A DNA stretch of 10,474 bases from DTU089 sp002440045 (GTDB lineage Bacteria; Bacillota; Clostridia; Oscillospirales; Acutalibacteraceae): assembly GCA_937885695.1 (NCBI GenBank), contig CALABP010000067.1, positions 1 to 10,474 of the forward strand, read 5' to 3'. Below the pieces are notes generated by a model. The model was not told where the DNA came from and did not search any database. It worked only from the letters and a program-made list of their open reading frames with translations. Made by a program: the position numbers and the translations under genes. Positions within the stretch are counted from its first letter, which is position 1; each line of letters starts with the position of its first letter. Shown here piece after piece: positions 1 through 4,878 of this stretch.

Positions 1-55
1 GAGCAGAGGACTGAAAATCCTCGTGTCGTTGGTTCGATTCCGACCGGAGGCACCA
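1..55 (+). tRNA. tRNA-Phe (GAA), 5' part cut off by window edge
   Basis: The window opens inside a tRNA. The visible part begins at the 3' strand of the D stem and includes an anticodon arm with stem GAGGA/TCCTC and a 7-nt loop CTGAAAA, giving anticodon GAA at 13-15. The variable loop, a T arm with GGTTCGATTCC, the 3' acceptor strand and an encoded CCA (53-55) follow. GAA reads UUC/UUU, so this is tRNA-Phe. The 5' acceptor strand and most of the D arm lie before the window. It is the first of three tightly spaced tRNA genes that are probably cotranscribed. Confidence 0.93.
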
Positions 56-75
56 CGGATAGGTTTTCCTATCCG
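56..75 (+). other. intergenic hairpin between tRNA-Phe and tRNA-Gly
   Basis: Immediately after the CCA of tRNA-Phe there is a perfect 8-bp stem, CGGATAGG paired with CCTATCCG, around a TTTT tetraloop. Only six bases separate it from the next tRNA. No terminal T run follows, so it is more likely a processing spacer or protective 3' structure in the polycistronic tRNA transcript than a terminator. The structure is seen directly; the role is inferred. Confidence 0.6.
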
Positions 76-81
76 CAATAT

Positions 82-157
82 GCGGATGTAGCTCATCTGG
101 TAGAGCGCCACCTTGCCAAGGTGGAGGTAGCGAGTTCGAGCCTCGTCATCCGCTCCA
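82..157 (+). tRNA. tRNA-Gly (GCC)
   Basis: This is a complete 76-nt cloverleaf. The acceptor stem GCGGATG pairs perfectly with CATCCGC. The D arm includes GCTC...GAGC. The anticodon stem CCACC/GGTGG encloses loop TTGCCAA, with anticodon GCC at 115-117. The T arm contains the GTTCGAG consensus. The discriminator is T and CCA is encoded at 155-157. GCC decodes GGC and GGU. It lies 26 nt after tRNA-Phe and 9 nt before tRNA-Cys. Confidence 0.97.
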
Positions 158-166
158 TTTTTTTAT

Positions 167-241
167 GGCGACATAGCCAAGTGGTAAGGCATGGGTCTGC
201 AAAACCCTGATGCCCCGGTTCAAATCCGGGTGTCGCCTCCA
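167..241 (+). tRNA. tRNA-Cys (GCA)
   Basis: This is a complete 75-nt tRNA. The acceptor stem GGCGACA pairs perfectly with TGTCGCC, the anticodon loop CTGCAAA gives GCA at 199-201, the T arm is CCCGG-TTCAAAT-CCGGG, and CCA is encoded at 239-241. It is the last tRNA of the cluster. The base after its CCA is already the first base of the palindromic repeat element, so there is no spacer between them. Confidence 0.97.
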
Positions 242-377
242 AAGCCCCAAGGACGAAGTCTTTGGGGCTTACTTATTACCTATTACTTCTTCACTCTTAC
301 TTCAAGTTGTCCTTGTGCCTTTGGGAAGTAAGAAGTAATATGTAAGAGGTAAGAAGTACGTCGGCGAAGCCGACGTA
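242..377 (+). repeat. tRNA-abutting palindromic repeat element, copy 1
   Basis: This is a structured repeat that recurs at 6924-7046, also directly behind a tRNA CCA end. It has three parts. The first is a 13-bp hairpin at 242-270 (AAGCCCCAAGGAC against GTCTTTGGGGCTT, one G-T pair, GAA loop). The second is a long interrupted stem: 270-280 with 348-358 (one mismatch), 281-289 with 332-340 (perfect), and 297-303 with 325-331 (perfect). The third is a 9-bp perfect hairpin at 357-377 (TACGTCGGC against GCCGACGTA, GAA loop). The first hairpin lacks a proper T run, so it is at best a weak terminator for the tRNA operon, although that position suggests such a role. The top of the long stem also carries GTCCTTG, which could pair with CAAGGAC of the first hairpin, allowing an alternative fold. 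No coding potential is visible. A non-autonomous mobile repeat or a structured tRNA-trailer RNA are both possible. Confidence 0.7.
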
Positions 378-383
378 TTATAG

Positions 384-425
384 GTATAATGTTATACTTT
401 TCTCTTTTTACATTGCGGCAATGTA
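384..425 (+). other. two small palindromes upstream of the S23-like gene
   Basis: Between the repeat element and the S23-like gene there are two compact dyads. One is GTATAA/TTATAC (384-397), which contains a TATAAT hexamer at 385-390. The other is TACATTGC/GCAATGTA with one central base (409-425). No convincing -35 hexamer sits 17 nt before the TATAAT, because that place is taken by the terminal hairpin of the repeat. The second dyad has the size of an operator or short attenuator. Function is unknown. Confidence 0.35.
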
Positions 426-453
426 ACTATTTCACAAAGAAAGTGGCAATATT

Positions 454-801
454 ATGTCTGATAGCCCGTTAATTATAAAATCCAAAGAATTTGCTTTATA
501 GATTATTAAGGTTTGTAACTATGTAAAGCAAACTAAAAAAGAAAGTGTATTAACGAATCAACTTATCCGCAGCGGAACAAGTGTGGGTGCAAATATTCGC
601 GAAGCTTTTTACGGTCACGGTAAGGCGGATTTTATTGCTAAATTGCAGATTGCATTAAAAGAGTGCAGTGAGAGCGAGTATTGGATCGAACTTCTTATTG
701 AAAGTGGATATTATGATGATACAAAAATTCTTGAAATGTGTATAGAAGTTAAGAAACTTTTAATTTCTTCCATAAATACTGCTAAGGCAAACAAAACGTA
801 A
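454..801 (+). pseudogene. S23-type four-helix-bundle protein with one in-frame amber stop
   Basis: Reading from ATG 454 gives a 115-residue frame that matches the S23/four-helix-bundle family (TIGR02436-like; relatives are found in 23S rRNA intervening sequences and as the Avd protein of diversity-generating retroelements). Visible family landmarks are SPLIIKSKEFAL at the N-terminus, the hallmark RSGTSVGANIREA in the middle (about residues 39-51), then DFIAKL and the EYWIELL helix. A single TAG at 499-501 (codon 16) interrupts it where the family usually has an arginine-like residue before IIK. There is no other frameshift or stop and the length is normal. Initiation after the stop would need GTG 583, which loses helix 1. 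The ribosome site before ATG 454 is weak. It lies 15 nt before the methyltransferase gene. The likely reading is a recent nonsense mutation; amber readthrough is possible but unproven. Confidence 0.75.
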
Positions 802-816
802 TTAAGGAGATAACGA

Positions 817-1839
817 ATGATTTTTGTTACACCTCAAAACCATAAAGAATTAGTTTTAAATAAAGAGTGCCTTAAGACTCCGGACGGCAAGGAAAGTTAT
901 CCCATAATCAAAAATGTTCCGATCTTGCTTCCTGAAAAAACAAATCCTGATTGGTGTCGTGAGCTTGTTGAAATAATTTTTTGGGAACATCCTGAAGAAA
1001 TAGATAAGATTTTCAGCGAAATAGAGGCAGGCATTATCAATGATCGAAACGAGATTTATGTTGAACATATAAAAACGACATATGGCACAAAAGAAAACAT
1101 TTTAAAAACTTTTGATTCATATAAACAAAGAGAAACGAGCAATTGGATTGTTGGTGATAAAAGCGGAAATATCAGCAAAAGGCAACTTAAAGATTTCAAA
1201 AAATTCAGCAAAAAGCATAACGGCAGAAAAAGAACAATAACCAAAATCAAAGGCACAGGAGTGCTTGGGGACAGATACCGTTATTTTGCCGAAGTTGTAT
1301 GCAAAGAAAAAACAGATAAAATATTGGAACTCGCAACAGGTGCTGGTGGCGGCACAGCTTCGGTTGCACTATATATGTCGAAAGATTGTGATCTTTATAC
1401 TGTAGACATAGGTTTTGACTGTCTCGGAAACGCTTTTGGTATTTCTAAATATCAGAAGAAAAAAATCATCCCCGTTTGTGCAAATTTTTGGTATCTGCCT
1501 TTCAAAGATAAAACATTTAACACTGTTTGTACTGTTTGCGGATTGGATGAATCCAGAGAAATTATAGAAACACTGAAAGAAGTTTCAAGAGTTCTGACAA
1601 ATAACGGCAGATTTATTGTCACTTCAAGAAACAATGCGTTTATGCGTCAATACAGGATTTTAAAACCTTTTGGATTTACGGAAAAAGAAACACTTGAAAT
1701 TCTTAAAGATTGCAGAATGTATAGCGATTTGAATAATCTTGATGAAATCTGTAATAGCTTAGGAATGAAGCTCAAATCGCGAAAAGAGTACAGAGATAAT
1801 GAAAACATTGCATTTTCTGTATCTGAATACACTAAATGA
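817..1839 (+). CDS. class I SAM-dependent methyltransferase (UbiE/Methyltransf_11 type)
   Basis: The gene encodes 340 aa and starts at ATG 817 with AAGGAGA at 804-810. Residues 1-40 resemble a degenerate Trm112-like module (YPIIKNVPILLPE) lacking the usual paired cysteines. The SAM-binding Rossmann core is clear: motif I ILELATGAGGGT at 169-180, the acidic end of strand beta2 in VDIGFDCL at 196-203, motif II/III around CANFWYLPFKDKTFNTV at 221-237, and the post motif EVSRVLTNNGRFIVT at 255-269. These folds transfer a methyl group from S-adenosylmethionine to small molecules, RNA or protein; the substrate cannot be told from sequence. The gap of 15 nt from the S23-like frame suggests cotranscription. 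The gene is A-rich compared with its neighbours downstream, a mild sign of accessory origin. The terminator at 1887 follows. Confidence 0.85.
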   Translation: MIFVTPQNHKELVLNKECLKTPDGKESYPIIKNVPILLPEKTNPDWCRELVEIIFWEHPEEIDKIFSEIEAGIINDRNEIYVEHIKTTYGTKENILKTFDSYKQRETSNWIVGDKSGNISKRQLKDFKKFSKKHNGRKRTITKIKGTGVLGDRYRYFAEVVCKEKTDKILELATGAGGGTASVALYMSKDCDLYTVDIGFDCLGNAFGISKYQKKKIIPVCANFWYLPFKDKTFNTVCTVCGLDESREIIETLKEVSRVLTNNGRFIVTSRNNAFMRQYRILKPFGFTEKETLEILKDCRMYSDLNNLDEICNSLGMKLKSRKEYRDNENIAFSVSEYTK

Positions 1840-1886
1840 ATAATCCTGATTATTTTACTCCGGTTCCAAACTGAGACGTACTGCCA

Positions 1887-1924
1887 TGAAAAAGCACTTA
1901 AGCGAATGCTTAAGTGCTTTTTCA
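1887..1924. terminator. strong, symmetric intrinsic terminator
   Basis: A 17-bp perfect stem (1887-1903 with 1908-1924; core AAAAAGCACTTAAGC) surrounds a GAAT loop. A run of five T follows on the plus strand and, by symmetry, on the minus strand, so it can act in both directions. It ends the methyltransferase transcription unit, 48 nt after its stop codon. Confidence 0.85.
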
Positions 1925-1980
1925 GTTATATTCGCCTTACGGCGAGTGGTATTGCTACGCAGTGATATTCGCTTCGCGAG
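1924..1980 (+). repeat. tandem mini-hairpin array
   Basis: Three consecutive units of about 16-20 nt share the frame AGT(G)RTATT followed by a tiny GC stem: CGCC-TTAC-GGCG (1932-1944), GC-TAC-GC (1954-1960) and CGC-TTC-GCG (1970-1978). The arms differ while the connecting AGTGRTATT is kept, which is the pattern of an intergenic repeat family with variable stems. It sits between two terminators and contains no plausible gene. Confidence 0.55.
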
Positions 1981-2018
1981 AGAGCTGTTGTCCGCACTTT
2001 TTTATGATGTACTGTCAC

Positions 2019-2062
2019 AAGCTCGCTTTGCCTGTTGCATTTGCGGCGGGCTTTATTTTTTT
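2019..2062 (+). terminator. probable intrinsic terminator
   Basis: AAGCTCGC (2019-2026) pairs with GCGGGCTT (2046-2053) over 8 bp with one G-T pair, and is followed by TATTTTTTT. The 19-nt loop is long. It may be a second terminator protecting the yoaP-like promoter from upstream transcription. Confidence 0.55.
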
Positions 2063-2086
2063 GTCTACAATATTTAATACGCCTAC

Positions 2087-2115
2087 TTGACAACCTACCG
2101 TTCGGAAGTTATTAT
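2087..2115 (+). promoter_or_regulatory. promoter with TetR-type operator motif in the spacer
   Basis: TTGACA (2087-2092), a 17-nt spacer and TATTAT (2110-2115) form a good sigma-A promoter for the YoaP-like gene. The spacer contains TACCGTTCGG, in which ACCG and CGG(T) are inverted around TT, the form typical of TetR-family half-operators. The same motif sits at the same place in the promoter at 4816. The promoter overlaps the 5' extension of the open frame, which argues against translation starting at TTG 2087. Confidence 0.7.
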
Positions 2116-2176
2116 TAATACAAAAGAACAAATTTACAAATCTGTCTTAACGGATTGTGTTTCGGAAGTGTTATAT

Positions 2177-2944
2177 TTGAATTTCATCAGAGTGACAAAA
2201 GATAACATCGACAAAGAGCCGCCTTGTTGCGCTATTTCGGGAAAGCAAGGCGCTTTAAAAAAAGCATGGCTTAAACAGCGCTTTGACGATGGGCTTATTT
2301 TTTACAGAAGCGAAGAGCGCGGCAAGTGCTTTATTGAATATATTCCCGCTGAAAACGCTTGGGCGCCCATAGAAGCCGACGGATATATTTTTATAAACTG
2401 TCTGTGGGTTTCGGGCGATTTTAAGGGCAAGGGGTATTCAAACGAACTTCTTTCAAAGTGTATTCGCGACGCTTCTGCTCAGGGAAAAAACGGTATATGT
2501 ATTCTTTCGTCATCGGGGCGCAAAAAAGAATTTCATTCAGACCCCAAATATTTAGCTTATAAGGGCTTTTCTGTTGCCGATTGCTCGGACTGCGGAATAA
2601 CTCTTATGTATCTGCCGCTTAAAGACGGCGCCGTTGTGCCGAAATTTAAAGACTGTGCAAAGCACCCGAAAACCGTAGAAACCGGATTTGTTGTTTATTA
2701 TACCGACCAATGTCCGTTTGCTTATTATTGGGTTTCCCGTATAGAAAAAACGGCGCAAGAGCACAAAATACCGCTCAAAACCGTTCACATTACCGCAAAA
2801 GAGGCCGCCCAAAACGCACCGACGCCAGTCACGACCTACGCGCTGTTTAACGACGGCAAGCTTTTGACCACGGTAATTCAAAGTGATAAAAAGTTTTTGG
2901 CACTTGCTGGTGACAGTGTGATTAATGCGCCAGAACTAAAATAA
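2177..2944 (+). CDS. YoaP-like GNAT N-acetyltransferase with C-terminal YoaP domain
   Basis: From TTG 2177 the gene encodes 255 aa beginning NFIRVTKDN, the usual N-terminus of this family; GGAAGTG at 2164-2170 is a moderate ribosome site. GTG 2168 is an alternative start. The longer frame from TTG 2087 is rejected because it begins inside the promoter. The N-terminal half is a GNAT fold with the acetyl-CoA loop FKGKGYS (about residues 82-88) after the strand INCLWVSG. The C-terminal half (from about 165) is the YoaP domain, with a thioredoxin-like YYTDQCPFAYYW segment (about 174-185) and QNAPTPVTTYALF (about 212-224). Family members are predicted to acetylate a small substrate, but the biochemical target is unknown. 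It is monocistronic between terminators and the next promoter at 2971. Confidence 0.85.
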   Translation: MNFIRVTKDNIDKEPPCCAISGKQGALKKAWLKQRFDDGLIFYRSEERGKCFIEYIPAENAWAPIEADGYIFINCLWVSGDFKGKGYSNELLSKCIRDASAQGKNGICILSSSGRKKEFHSDPKYLAYKGFSVADCSDCGITLMYLPLKDGAVVPKFKDCAKHPKTVETGFVVYYTDQCPFAYYWVSRIEKTAQEHKIPLKTVHITAKEAAQNAPTPVTTYALFNDGKLLTTVIQSDKKFLALAGDSVINAPELK

Positions 2945-2970
2945 ATGTGTTTGTATGCCGATTTAGCGGC

Positions 2971-2999
2971 TTGACAAATTTTTAAAACAGTGATATATT
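2971..2999 (+). promoter_or_regulatory. sigma-A promoter of the four-gene operon
   Basis: TTGACA (2971-2976), a 17-nt spacer and TATATT (2994-2999) fit a vegetative promoter 144 nt before the first gene of the operon. Just after it, AAAACGCAC and GTGTGTTTT (about 3000-3028) form a 9-bp dyad with one G-T pair around the expected transcription start, a possible operator or 5' mRNA hairpin. Confidence 0.7.
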
Positions 3000-3142
3000 A
3001 AAACGCACATTGTAAAACGTGTGTTTTAAATAGCGTTAACGGCGTAGCTGCATTGGTGCTATTGCCTTAGCAACGATTGCGCCGAAACAGTGTTAAAAAA
3101 ATAACGTTGCAGAAGTCTGACCTTCAATCGAAAAGGAATGCT

Positions 3143-3364
3143 ATGAGCAAATATAACGCGCTTTGGGACTATATAAAGGGACAAGAGAAGCCGCAGTTAA
3201 TGTTGACTTTTGACGAAATTGAAAAGACAGCGGGTGTGCCGCTCGATCATTCTTTTCTCAAGAGTAAGAAAGAATTGCTGATTTACGGATACGAAGTTAA
3301 AAAAATATCAATGAAAGACAAAACGGTGCTTTTTGCCGCAAAAGAGCAAGCAGAAACTGTTTAA
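3143..3364 (+). CDS. small conserved hypothetical protein (DUF7662-like)
   Basis: The protein is 73 aa. The start is ATG 3143, preceded by AAAAGGA at 3131-3137; an in-frame extension upstream to 3077 has no ribosome site and no family look. The sequence begins MSKYNALWDYIKGQ, then LTFDEIEKTAGVPLDHSFLKSKKELLIYGYEV and KISMKDKTVLF. I recognise this as a small soluble family widespread in Firmicutes, of unknown function. The central FDEIEKTAGVPLDHSF segment has the look of a helix-turn-helix-like core, but this is only an impression. It is the first gene of the operon running to 4729. Confidence 0.75.
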   Translation: MSKYNALWDYIKGQEKPQLMLTFDEIEKTAGVPLDHSFLKSKKELLIYGYEVKKISMKDKTVLFAAKEQAETV

Positions 3365-3391
3365 AGACATTAAAAATATGAAGGAGTACAT

Positions 3392-3949
3392 ATGAAATCA
3401 CTTAATATCATTCAAAAACTTTTTAAAATCGCAAGAGTTTTATGCGAAGTTGCATTTGTTTTCGCCGTCGTCGGATTTTGCGCCGCTCTCATAGGGCTTA
3501 TCAGCCTTTGTTTCGGCGTCGATAACGTCCTCAAAATAGGCGGTGTTACAATTCACGGTTTTCTTTCCGAAAACCTCGGTTATGATATGAAAAGCGTTGC
3601 CGCGTCGCTTTCGGGCGCGCCGTTTATTTGTGCGGGCGCGGCTGTAACGGCAAAGTTTGCAGAAGCTTATTTTAAGAACGAATTGAAAGAGGGGACGCCG
3701 TTTACTCTCGGCGGTGCTAAAGAAATGCTGCGGCTCGGCATAATTACAATTGCTGTGCCCACAGGCGCCGCTGTAATCGGCAGAGTTGTTGAGGGCGTAG
3801 TTGCGGGATTTATGAATGTTGAACAAGCCAAAGCTCTTGAAATGTATTTTGACAATGAAACGAGCATAGTTTTGGGCATAATGTTTATTGTAGTTTCGCT
3901 TTTATGCCGTTACGGTGCCGAAATTAAAGAAAAAGGTGAAGCTGTATGA
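3392..3949 (+). CDS. four-pass membrane protein, DUF2975-like conserved hypothetical
   Basis: The protein is 185 aa, with AAGGAG at 3381-3386 and ATG 3392. Hydrophobic segments lie near residues 17-43, 70-92, 112-141 and 157-174, so four membrane helices are expected. Between helices 1 and 2 is an extracytoplasmic-looking stretch VLKIGGVTIHGFLSENLG. A conserved-looking cytoplasmic motif FAEAYFKNELKEGTPFT follows helix 2, and the protein ends LLCRYGAEIKE. The TPFT plus C-terminal RYGAE signature resembles DUF2975-type proteins of Firmicutes; no catalytic residues are recognisable. It overlaps the next gene by 4 nt (ATGA), so the two are translationally coupled. Confidence 0.75.
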   Translation: MKSLNIIQKLFKIARVLCEVAFVFAVVGFCAALIGLISLCFGVDNVLKIGGVTIHGFLSENLGYDMKSVAASLSGAPFICAGAAVTAKFAEAYFKNELKEGTPFTLGGAKEMLRLGIITIAVPTGAAVIGRVVEGVVAGFMNVEQAKALEMYFDNETSIVLGIMFIVVSLLCRYGAEIKEKGEAV

Positions 3950-4287
3950 GCACGTCAAAAGAATATATCGAATTTGTTTTGGAACAGCTCGACGAAATAA
4001 GCGACGTTACATATAAGAAAATGTTTGGGGAATATATGGTTTATGTCTCGGGAAAACCGATATTGCTTGTTTGTGACAACTGCGTTATGGTGAAAAAGGC
4101 CGCGGAGCTTTCAGAGATAATGAAAGACGCTCCCGAAGGCTGCCCTTATGACGGCGCAAAGATACATTATATACTCGACATTGAAAATCGCGAGCTGACC
4201 GCTAAGGTTGTCGAAATTCTTGTTAAAATTACACCTCTTCCTAAAAAGAGAACGAAAAAACAAACTAAGAAGAGTTTAGGTGAATGA
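3946..4287 (+). CDS. TfoX/Sxy N-terminal domain protein
   Basis: The protein is 113 aa, with ATG 3946 and AAAAGGTGA at 3931-3939. The TfoX_N fold is recognisable from EYIEFVLEQLDEISDVTYKKMFGEYMVYVSGKPILLVCDN at residues 6-45 and the later DIENRELTAKVVEI stretch, where the MFGEY motif is the family hallmark. Only the N-terminal domain is present; the C-terminal domain of true competence regulator TfoX/Sxy is missing and replaced by a lysine-rich tail (KKRTKKQTKK). Such stand-alone proteins are common in Firmicutes, and a competence role should not be assumed. It overlaps yjdF by 8 nt and the upstream membrane gene by 4 nt. Confidence 0.85.
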   Translation: MSTSKEYIEFVLEQLDEISDVTYKKMFGEYMVYVSGKPILLVCDNCVMVKKAAELSEIMKDAPEGCPYDGAKIHYILDIENRELTAKVVEILVKITPLPKKRTKKQTKKSLGE

Positions 4288-4729
4288 GTCGATTGTTACT
4301 CTCACAGTCTATTTTGAGGACCCTTTTTGGGTCGGCGTGATAGAAAAGGTTGAAAATAATAAGCTGTCGGTTTGCAAAATTACATTCGGCGCAGAGCCGA
4401 AGGACAGTGAAATTTTTGATTTTGTTCTTCACCGCTATTATGACTTAAAATTCAGTCCCGCTGTGGAAGTAAAACGCAAACACTCTGCCGATAATCCTAA
4501 ACGCCGACAACGCAATGTCAAAAAACAGTTGCAAAATATCGGCGTAGGCACTAAGTCACAGCAAGCGCTTGCTTTGGGGCGCGAAGTTATGAAACAGGCG
4601 CGAAAAAAGAAAAGCAAGGAAGAACGCGAACAAGAAAAACAAAGCCTTTTTAACTTGAAAAAGCAACAGCGTAAAGAAAAACACACCGGGCACAAGAGAA
4701 TCGAACCGATACGACTCTCTTGTGCCTAA
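4280..4729 (+). CDS. yjdF: YjdF family protein (DUF2992)
   Basis: The protein is 149 aa, starting at GTG 4280 inside the end of the TfoX gene; ATG 4284 is out of frame. The start matches the family opening (TVYFEDPFWVGVIE at residues 9-22). FGAEPKDSEIFDFVLHRYYDLKFSP (about 36-60) is the conserved core, and a long basic, coiled-coil-like tail follows (about 64-137). YjdF genes are known for control by the yjdF azaaromatic-sensing riboswitch, but here the gene is last in an operon with an 8-nt overlap, leaving no room for a riboswitch immediately upstream. The final 12 residues (HKRIEPIRLSCA) are encoded by a palindromic repeat and appear to be an acquired extension, since relatives usually stop near the KHxGH position. 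Confidence 0.88.
   Translation: MNESIVTLTVYFEDPFWVGVIEKVENNKLSVCKITFGAEPKDSEIFDFVLHRYYDLKFSPAVEVKRKHSADNPKRRQRNVKKQLQNIGVGTKSQQALALGREVMKQARKKKSKEEREQEKQSLFNLKKQQRKEKHTGHKRIEPIRLSCA
4689..4726. repeat. palindromic repeat unit overlapping the end of yjdF
   Basis: GGCACAAGAGA (4689-4699) pairs perfectly with TCTCTTGTGCC (4716-4726). Inside the 16-nt loop a secondary stem ATCG/CGAT (4700-4710) can form. The 14 bases CTCTCTTGTGCCTA (4715-4728) recur exactly at 8317-8330 after the kinase gene, next to a CCGATA/TATCGG motif in the opposite orientation. This points to a dispersed REP-like family located at gene ends. No T run follows it directly. Confidence 0.6.
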
Positions 4730-4735
4730 AGTCAG

Positions 4736-4775
4736 AACCGACAGCCACAAAAAAGCACGGCTTGTCGGTTTTGTT
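4736..4775 (+). terminator. intrinsic terminator of the yjdF operon
   Basis: AACCGACAGCC (4736-4746) pairs with GGCTTGTCGGTT (4759-4770), with one bulged T and a 12-nt loop, followed by TTGTTG to complete a T-rich tail. It lies 7 nt after the yjdF stop codon and before the GNAT promoter. Confidence 0.7.
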
Positions 4776-4815
4776 GTCTATAATCAATTATTTATTGAAA
4801 AAATATAAAATCCTC

Positions 4816-4864
4816 TTGACAAGTTACCGTTCGGTTACTATAATTTAAGTAACCGAACGGTAAC
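4816..4864 (+). promoter_or_regulatory. promoter with a perfect double operator (TetR-like) for the GNAT gene
   Basis: TTGACA (4816-4821), a 17-nt spacer and TATAAT (4839-4844) make a near-consensus promoter. The spacer contains GTTACCGTTCGGTTAC (4823-4838), whose exact reverse complement GTAACCGAACGGTAAC lies at 4849-4864 over the transcription start. The two 16-bp arms are perfect inverted copies separated by the 10 nt that hold the -10 box, and each arm is itself an ACCG-TT-CGGT dyad. A dimeric repressor on both sites would block the promoter. Binding by a TetR-family protein is inferred from motif form; no regulator gene is present next to it. Confidence 0.85.
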
Positions 4865-4878
4865 AAGGAGGTCATATT

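Noticed and set aside
281..358. Possible CRISPR-like repetition of GTAAGAAGTA/AGAGGTAAGAAG
   Set aside because: Spacing is irregular, there are no unique spacers of constant length and no cas genes. The repetition is explained by the arms of a palindromic stem.
1886..2077. Open frame of 63 codons on the plus strand
   Set aside because: It runs through a perfect terminator hairpin and the mini-hairpin array, has no ribosome site and no protein-like composition.
2087..2176. Longer N-terminus for the YoaP-like protein from TTG 2087, including an NTKEQIYKSVL stretch that looks like the start of a TetR regulator
   Set aside because: TTG 2087 is the first part of the -35 box of a good promoter, and the extra residues do not fit the YoaP family start. 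The resemblance to TetR N-termini is short and lies before the expected transcription start.
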